NCBI GenBank assembly: GCA_017429325.1
Contig: JAFRPC010000024.1
Location: 1-35,288, forward strand
DNA length: 35,288 nt
Source of the DNA: Oscillospiraceae bacterium
GTDB lineage: Bacteria; Bacillota; Clostridia; Oscillospirales; Oscillospiraceae
Direction: 5' to 3'
The notes under the pieces: model-generated
Told to the model about the DNA's origin: nothing
What the model saw: the letters and a program-made list of their open reading frames with translations, nothing else
Database searches by the model: none
Shown: positions 31,069-35,288 of the stretch, piece after piece
Layout: each line of letters begins with the position of its first letter
Numbering within the stretch: position 1 is the stretch's first letter
Translations under genes and position numbers: made by a program

Positions 31069-32514
31069 ATGCCTATGAATGAATACGACGTGATCGTGAT
31101 CGGCGGCGGGGCCGCGGGGATGTTTGCCGCCGTCCAGGCGGGCTATGCCGGGGCGAAGGTCCTGCTGCTGGAGCCCAACGAGCGCCTGGGAAAAAAGCTG
31201 TACATCACCGGCAAGGGCCGCTGCAATCTGACCAACGACTGCCCCTGGCAGGAGGTCCTGAAGAACGTCCCCAGGAACCCCCGCTTCCTCTACTCCGCCC
31301 TGTCCGGCTTTACGCCCGCCGACGCCATCACCTTCTTTGAGAGCCACGGCTGCGAGACCAAGACCGAGCGGGGCAACCGGGTCTTTCCGGTGACGGACAA
31401 GTCCGCCTCCGTGGTGGACGCCCTCAAGACCGCCCTGCAATATGCAGGAGTGGAGATCCTTCGCGTTCGGGCAACGGAATTGCTGACCGAAGCTGCCGTA
31501 GGGGACGGGTCTCCCGTCCCGCGCCCCGCGGGAGGCGAAACGCCTCCCCTACGAGAAACGAAACGCCGCATCTCCGGCGTCCGCACGGACCGGGGAAGCT
31601 TCGCGGCGCCCGCCGTGATTTTGGCGACAGGCGGGAAGTCCTACCCCGCTACCGGCTCCACCGGCGACGGCTACCGGCTGGCGAAGGCCTTAGGCCACAG
31701 CATCGTCCCCCCGGTGGGCTCCCTGGTCCCCCTGGTGGAGGACGGCCCCTGGTGCGCCAAAATGCAAGGGCTGGCCCTTCGCAACGTCAGCGTCCGACTG
31801 TTTGAAAGCCTTCCCCCTGGGGGCAGAGCTGTCCAGGGGACAGCGAGTTTTTATTCCCAGTTGCGCAGCTCTGCTGCGGAAATGGGTTCCTCCGCACAGG
31901 TGTCGGCGCAGCCGACGGATGAGGGGACGCCCCGGACGGCAGCCGTTGGAAAGCCCGTGTATGAGGACTTTGGCGAACTTCTCTTCACCCACTTCGGTCT
32001 CTCGGGGCCGGTGATCCTCTCGGCCTCGGCCCACATGGAGCAGGAGAGGGCCTACACGATCTCCATCGACCTGAAGCCCGCCCTGGACGAGGCCACCCTG
32101 GACGCCCGCCTCCTGCGAGACTTCGCCGCCCAGCAGAACCGCAGCTTCGAGAACGCCCTGGCGGGCCTCTATCCCAAGACCATGATCCCCGTGATGGTAG
32201 AGCGCTCCGGCATCCCCGGCGACACCAAGGTCCATTCCGTGACCAAGGAGCAGCGCCGCCGACTTTTGGAGCTGACCAAGCATTTCCCCGTGAAGATCGC
32301 CGGGCTTCGGCCCGTGGAGGAGGCCATCATCACCTCCGGCGGCGTGTCGGTCAAGGAGATCGACCCCAAGACCATGGAGAGCAGGCTGGTCCCCGGCCTC
32401 TACTTCGCCGGAGAGGTCCTCGACGTGGACGCCTATACCGGCGGCTTCAACCTCCAAATCGCCTGGTCCACCGCCTACGCCGCCGCCCAGGCCGCCGCCG
32501 TGCCCCGCCTGTAG
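31069..32514 (+). CDS. HI0933/YhiN-family FAD-dependent oxidoreductase, with two in-frame repeat insertions
   Basis: A 481-aa flavoprotein; family members are usually about 410 aa. The FAD-binding IGGGAAGMFAA motif is at 11-21, LGKKLYITGKGRCNLTN at 40-56, ATGGKSYPATGSTGDGY at 186-202, and the C-terminal GLYFAGEVLDVDAYTGGFNLQ. The reaction is not well established for the family (aminoacetone oxidase activity has been reported for one branch). Two segments are extra: residues 144-163 (a GTAGGGG to CCCCTAC hairpin element) and about 247-290 (a module beginning AGCCTTCCCCCTGGGGG and ending GGATGAGGGG). The stop TAG at 32512 is the head of the next cassette. ATG 31075 is an alternative start. Confidence 0.88.
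   Translation: MPMNEYDVIVIGGGAAGMFAAVQAGYAGAKVLLLEPNERLGKKLYITGKGRCNLTNDCPWQEVLKNVPRNPRFLYSALSGFTPADAITFFESHGCETKTERGNRVFPVTDKSASVVDALKTALQYAGVEILRVRATELLTEAAVGDGSPVPRPAGGETPPLRETKRRISGVRTDRGSFAAPAVILATGGKSYPATGSTGDGYRLAKALGHSIVPPVGSLVPLVEDGPWCAKMQGLALRNVSVRLFESLPPGGRAVQGTASFYSQLRSSAAEMGSSAQVSAQPTDEGTPRTAAVGKPVYEDFGELLFTHFGLSGPVILSASAHMEQERAYTISIDLKPALDEATLDARLLRDFAAQQNRSFENALAGLYPKTMIPVMVERSGIPGDTKVHSVTKEQRRRLLELTKHFPVKIAGLRPVEEAIITSGGVSVKEIDPKTMESRLVPGLYFAGEVLDVDAYTGGFNLQIAWSTAYAAAQAAAVPRL
31497..31557. repeat. Palindromic element within the FAD oxidoreductase gene
   Basis: It begins GTAGGGGACGGG and ends CCTCCCCTACGAG, with internal dyads GACGGGTCTCCCGTC and GGGAGGCGAAACGCCTCCC. It is read as GTA GGG, avoiding the TAG. 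Confidence 0.85.
31805..31940. repeat. AGCCTTCCCCC...GGATGAGGGG module within the FAD oxidoreductase gene
   Basis: The borders match the intergenic module at about 5227-5293: both begin AGCCTTCCCCCTGGGGG and both end GACGGATGAGGGG. The interior is longer here and contains GCGCAGCTCTGCTGCG. It is in frame with the coding sequence. Confidence 0.82.
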
Positions 32515-32655
32515 CGCGGGCAATCTGCCCGCCGTACCCCGCCTGGGAACAGTTGAAAGTTGAAAGTGAAAAGTTGAAAGTTGTGGAGTTTTTCAATTTG
32601 CAAATTGAAAAACACATTTACTTCTTACTTCTTACTTTTCAATTCTCAATTCCTT
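32511..32655. repeat. Hairpin plus MITE-like element with mixed right arm
   Basis: A GCGGGCAATCTGCCCGC hairpin is followed by GTTGAAA heptamers (32552-32586) and a perfect 24-bp palindrome with half-site TTTTTCAATTTG (32589-32612). The right arm begins with ACTTCTT units and ends with CAATTCT units, so two heptamer families meet in one arm. Confidence 0.9.
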
Positions 32656-32758
32656 CTGGCCTCGCAATGACAGAATTGGGACACTCCCACCCGCAGGACC
32701 GGCCCTTTCTCCCTCCTGGGAGAAAGAATTGCTCTATGAATATCGCTTGATCTTACAC

Positions 32759-33085
32759 TTACACGAACCCTAACCCTTCCTCTGACCCTACTTGCGACCG
32801 GCGGGTGGAAGACAGACGGGCGGCGGCTTTGCCCCGGGCGGAATCCAGGACGGGCTGGACGGCGGTGAACACCACCAGCGGTCCGCCGGTCAGGGTCGGC
32901 AGCACCCCGTTGAGAGCGTAGTCGATGATGGCCCGGTAGGTCTCCAGCTGGCGGCTCCTGGGCAGGCGGTCCACGGCCTCAAAAAACGAGGCGTAGAAGG
33001 TAAATTGGCCTCTGCGGAGCCCCTCGGCGCTTGCGTCGGCCTCGCCGCGGCGGACGGGCTCGTCAAAATACATCGAATGGTTCAT
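32759..33085 (-). CDS. Hypothetical protein, 108 aa, resembling DUF6291-type accessory proteins
   Basis: It begins MNHSMYFDEPVRRGEADASA and contains FTFYASFFEAVDRLPRSRQLETYRAIIDYALNGVLPTLTGG, then VVFTAVQPVLDSARGK. This recalls small DUF6291-like proteins of phages and integrated elements; I hold that loosely. ATG 33085 has AGGAGA upstream. It is the only minus-strand gene in 24552-35003 and has its own promoter with repeated operator-like sites. It separates the FAD gene from cmk, which suggests a later insertion. Confidence 0.65.
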   Translation of the reverse strand: MNHSMYFDEPVRRGEADASAEGLRRGQFTFYASFFEAVDRLPRSRQLETYRAIIDYALNGVLPTLTGGPLVVFTAVQPVLDSARGKAAARLSSTRRSQVGSEEGLGFV

Positions 33086-33122
33086 GGTCGGTTCTCCTTT
33101 CCGGTATCGGGCGATAATCGCC

Positions 33123-33173
33123 TTGTTAAGATACATACATGATACCACGATACAATAATTTTGTCAAGATACA
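33123..33173 (-). promoter_or_regulatory. Promoter with direct-repeat operator candidates
   Basis: On the minus strand TTGACA (33167-33162) and TATCAT (33144-33139) are 17 bp apart. TGTATCTTGACAA (33173-33161) covers the -35 and TGTATCTTAACAA (33135-33123) lies at the start site; they differ by one base and are 38 bp apart. A third TTGTATC (33157-33151) lies between. This looks like an autoregulated promoter. Confidence 0.6.
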
Positions 33174-33175
33174 AA

Positions 33176-33395
33176 ATCCTGAAATTTTCGATTTTTTTGA
33201 AAATATTTGAAAAAGAATCATAAAAACAAGATACAAATTTAGCGGGGCAGGGAAAAAACCGGGCAAAAGTATCCCGGAAACACCGGGAAAACCCGGCAGC
33301 CGTCTCCCAAAACCGGGAAAAGCCCGTCGGGAAAGCCGCGTCGCGTTTCGATTTCCACAGCTGTCCCCACAGCTTTCCCACAGGGTTTTCCACAT
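33176..33395. other. AT-rich stretch, CCGGGAAAA repeats and four DnaA-box-like sites
   Basis: 33176-33240 is extremely AT-rich for this genome. 33258-33335 holds several CCGGGAAA/CCGGGAAAA direct repeats. 33351-33394 has four sites ending in CCACA or CCCACA (ATTTCCACA, TGTCCCCACA, TTTCCCACA, TTTTCCACA). The CACA steps are 12, 11 and 12 bp apart, on one face of the helix. TTTTCCACA is one base from the DnaA box TTATCCACA. This arrangement resembles a replication origin or a DnaA-binding cluster. Confidence 0.5.
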
Positions 33396-33426
33396 CGCGG
33401 CACCGACGGCGGATGCCTGGAAACCC

Positions 33427-33538
33427 GTAGGGGGCGGCGCCCTCGACGCCCCGTGCCATCGTGACGAAACGGAAAACGGGCCGTCCAGGGGCCGGCCCCT
33501 ACGACGGAAACCGTGGCGCACACTGTGCGCCGCTACAA
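33427..33538. repeat. 75-bp palindromic element plus GCGCACACTGTGCGC hairpin before cmk
   Basis: 33427-33502 is the second copy of the element at 1500-1574, again bounded by GTAGGGGG and CCCCTAC. It is followed by GTGGCGCACACTGTGCGCCGCTAC-type hairpin sequence (about 33512-33535), the inverse of the copy at about 17649. Confidence 0.88.
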
Positions 33539-33558
33539 TCATACAGGAGCGTGATCGT

Positions 33559-34245
33559 ATGAACGAACCGAAGTACATCTCCGTCGCCATCGACGGGCCC
33601 GCCGGGGCGGGGAAGAGCACCATCGCCAAGCGGGTTGCAAAGGACCTGGGCTACCTCTACGTGGACACCGGGGCCATCTACCGCACCGTGGGCTATCACA
33701 TGAGCCTCATGGGCATCGGGCCGAAGGACAAGGACGGCATCGAGCGCTGCATCGACGACGTGAACATTGCCATTGAGTACCGGGACGACGGCCTGCAGCA
33801 CATGATCCTCAACGGCCAGGACGTGACGGACCTGATCCGCAGCCCGGAGATGTCCATGATGGCCTCCGGCGTCTCGGCCCAGCCCTGCGTCCGGGCCTAT
33901 CTGCTGGACATGCAGCGGGAGCTGGCCCGGACCCACAACGTGGTCATGGACGGTCGGGACATCGGGACCGTGGTGCTGCCCGACGCCCAGGTGAAGGTCT
34001 ATCTCACGGCCTCCGCCGAGGTCCGGGCGGACCGCCGCTGGCGGGAGCTGACAGCCAAGGGCGAGCTGGTCCGCTATGAGGACGTCTACACCGACGTGGT
34101 CAAGCGGGACGAGCAGGATATGAACCGTGCCATTGCGCCTCTCAAGTGCGCCGACGACGCCGAGGTCCTGGACTGCTCCTATCTGAGCATCGAGCAGGTG
34201 GTGGCCGAGATGAAGGCCATCATCCGAAAGAAGGCGGGCGTATGA
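33559..34245 (+). CDS. cmk: Cytidylate kinase
   Basis: This 228-aa enzyme transfers phosphate from ATP to CMP or dCMP, needed for nucleotide recycling. The P-loop GPAGAGKS is at 13-20, DTGAIYRTVGYHM follows at about 36-48, and the signature DGRDIGTVVLPDAQVKVYLTA is present, as is the lid RADRRWRE. AGGAG lies about 10 nt before the ATG. The gene overlaps the plsC-like gene by 4 bp (ATGA). The usual clostridial order is cmk, plsC, ispH. Confidence 0.97.
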   Translation: MNEPKYISVAIDGPAGAGKSTIAKRVAKDLGYLYVDTGAIYRTVGYHMSLMGIGPKDKDGIERCIDDVNIAIEYRDDGLQHMILNGQDVTDLIRSPEMSMMASGVSAQPCVRAYLLDMQRELARTHNVVMDGRDIGTVVLPDAQVKVYLTASAEVRADRRWRELTAKGELVRYEDVYTDVVKRDEQDMNRAIAPLKCADDAEVLDCSYLSIEQVVAEMKAIIRKKAGV

Positions 34246-35003
34246 GCGGGGAGAAAACCGTAGGGGGCGGCGCCCTCGACGCCCCGCAGAGCGCCGCCGT
34301 TGAGGCAACAGGCAACAGGCAACCGGCAACAGGGGACGGGGGAAACGGATTGCCACGGCCCTCCGGGCCTCGCAATGACAGGGGCAGGGCGAAATCGGAG
34401 CCGGGACGTGGTTTTGCCACGCGGTTCTTTTATCCGATTATCTACGGGATCCTGCATGTGGCGCTGCGGCTCTATCACTGGCCCAGCTTCCGGGGGCGGG
34501 AGAACCTGCCGGAGGGGCCCTGCGTGATCTGCGGCAACCACTCCGGCTTCGCGGACCCGCTCTGGATCTTCCAGCTATTGGGGTGGAAGATTTTGCCCTG
34601 GACCATGGCGAAGAAGTCCGTCATGGAGACCCCCGTCTTAGGGCCCTTCCTGCGGACCTTCCGGGCCTTCCCGGTGGACCGGGACAACCCGGACATGGCG
34701 GCCATCAAGAAGTCCCTGGCGGTGCTGAAGCTGGGGGAGAAGCTGCTGATCTTCCCCGAGGGGACCCGGGTCAAGAACGGCAAGAAGTCCGAGCCCAAAT
34801 CCGGCGCGGTGCTGCTGGCCCAGCGGGCCGGAGTGCCCCTGGTGCCGGTCTACGTCACCCACGGGCGGAAGCCCTTCCAGCGCATCAAAATCGTCATGGG
34901 CGAGGCCTATGCCCCCGCGTTTCCCACACGCCGCCCGTCCAATGAGGAACTGGAGCAGGCGACGGCGGAGCTGATGGCGAAGATCTATGCGCTGGGAAAG
35001 TAA
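34242..35003 (+). CDS. plsC: 1-acylglycerol-3-phosphate acyltransferase (PlsC family) with a repeat-derived N-terminus
   Basis: A 253-aa membrane-associated enzyme that makes phosphatidic acid by acylating lysophosphatidic acid. The acyltransferase motifs are intact: NHSGFAD with H100 and D105, FPVDRD at about 143-148, and FPEGTR at 171-176. The native protein seems to begin near residue 57 (GFATRFFYPIIYGILHVAL). Residues 7-50 are a translated cassette: a GTAGGGGG half-element, CAACAGG-type heptamers and a GGATTGCC to CGCAATGACA hairpin. ATG 34242 overlaps the cmk stop; no better internal start is obvious. The extension would put about 50 soluble residues before the membrane helix. Confidence 0.9.
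   Translation: MSGEKTVGGGALDAPQSAAVEATGNRQPATGDGGNGLPRPSGPRNDRGRAKSEPGRGFATRFFYPIIYGILHVALRLYHWPSFRGRENLPEGPCVICGNHSGFADPLWIFQLLGWKILPWTMAKKSVMETPVLGPFLRTFRAFPVDRDNPDMAAIKKSLAVLKLGEKLLIFPEGTRVKNGKKSEPKSGAVLLAQRAGVPLVPVYVTHGRKPFQRIKIVMGEAYAPAFPTRRPSNEELEQATAELMAKIYALGK
34259..34382. repeat. Cassette repeats in the 5' part of plsC
   Basis: Order: GTAGGGGGCGGCGCCC half-element (34260), CAACAGG-type heptamers (about 34304-34331), GGGGACGGGGGAAAC linker, and a hairpin from GGATTGCC to CGCAATGACA (about 34348-34380). The whole stretch is open in the plsC frame. Confidence 0.9.
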
Positions 35004-35004
35004 A

Positions 35005-35141
35005 AAAGTGAAGAGTGAAGAGTGAAGAGTTATGGAATTCTGCAATTTGAAAATTGCAGAATGAAAAAAGAATTACTTTTTCAAATTGAAAATTTGAAAA
35101 ACACCGAAACTATTCACTCTTCACTCTGCATTCTTCACGAA
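35005..35141. repeat. MITE-like inverted element: GTGAAGA heptamers around AT-rich palindromes
   Basis: Three GTGAAGA heptamers follow the plsC stop. Two AT-rich dyads come next: TTCTGCAATTTGAAAATTGC with AGAA (about 35037-35062), and TTTTTCAAATTGAAAATTTG with AAAAA. CGAAACTATTCACTC and further complementary heptamers close the element. It is related to 20823-20948. Confidence 0.88.
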
Positions 35142-35147
35142 ACTAAG

Positions 35148-35257
35148 AGTCGCCCGTAGGGGCCGATGCCTACATCGGCCCTACCTACCGATTTTTGCCT
35201 GCAAGCGAGGGCGGATGTGGGCATCCGCCCCTACGACGAAGGGGGCTACTGAATAGA
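35148..35257. repeat. 110-bp double-hairpin element, perfect inverted copy of 22825-22934
   Basis: Identical in every base to the reverse complement of 22825-22934. The remaining 31 bp to the window end hold no feature I can name. Confidence 0.95.
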
Positions 35258-35288
35258 CAATATGAAGTGACTCCCGACTTGCAAAACG

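Noticed and set aside
33176-33395. The chromosomal replication origin oriC
   Set aside because: No dnaA, dnaN, rpmH or parAB nearby, and the DnaA-box-like sites are imperfect. Reported only as origin-like.
1-35288. tRNA, rRNA, riboswitches or a complete insertion sequence
   Set aside because: I looked for tRNA ends, rRNA cores, T-box or other leader motifs and transposase-like proteins, and saw none I could support.

Overview
The window is chromosomal DNA of a high-GC, endospore-forming Firmicute, most likely a gut Oscillospirales/Oscillospiraceae member. The reasons are Spo0A and GerW/YtfJ, SpoIVF-like genes, the linked scpA-scpB-DUF2953-gerW-dac-rlu genes, the FAD oxidoreductase-cmk-plsC run, and Bacillota-type promoters and ribosome sites in GC-rich coding DNA. 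I could not run a database search, so family names rest on motifs I recognise by eye.

Layout. Positions 1-5100, plus strand except exoA: a repeat array, a MazF-type toxin, an unknown gene, exoA (minus), uppP, an Mrp ATPase and a barnase/barstar pair. Positions 5600-7860: galK and spo0A. Positions 7870-8540: an AT-rich scar holding a decayed kinase-like gene and a small ORF. Positions 8541-17464, all minus: MATE transporter, KtrB, KtrA, TrkA, TrkH, class B sortase, LCP protein and a small membrane protein. Positions 17956-19443: a DUF1846 protein. Positions 19725-23981, minus: a SpoIVFA-position membrane protein, an M50 protease, a large radical SAM protein and its DUF2344 partner. Positions 24552-35003, plus strand except one 108-aa ORF: a second M50 protease, ScpA, ScpB, DUF2953, GerW, a D,D-carboxypeptidase, a pseudouridine synthase, an FAD enzyme, Cmk and a PlsC-type acyltransferase.

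Functional themes are sporulation and peptidoglycan (Spo0A, GerW, DacB/F, UppP, LCP, M50), chromosome segregation (ScpAB), two complete potassium uptake systems side by side, and RNase toxins (MazF, barnase).

The outstanding feature is between and inside the genes. Almost every gap is filled by a modular repeat system. One module is a hairpin with the head GTAGGG (or GTAGCG), a stem that varies between copies with paired changes, and a tail close to CCGTTCCCCGCC. The other is a tandem array whose unit is always 7 bp although its sequence differs: CAACAGG, GTAAGAA/GTAAGAG, GTTGAAA, GTGAAGA, GGGGCTA, TGGTGAC, CAATTCT. Some arrays flank a 24-bp AT-rich palindrome to form a MITE-like element. Cassettes abut or supply the stop codons of many genes, and they are read in frame inside at least six proteins. 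The analogies I know are heptanucleotide STRR repeats of cyanobacteria, REP/REPIN elements and Rickettsia palindromic elements. I know of no description of this particular combination, but I cannot search. No tRNA, rRNA, CRISPR array or complete insertion sequence was seen.
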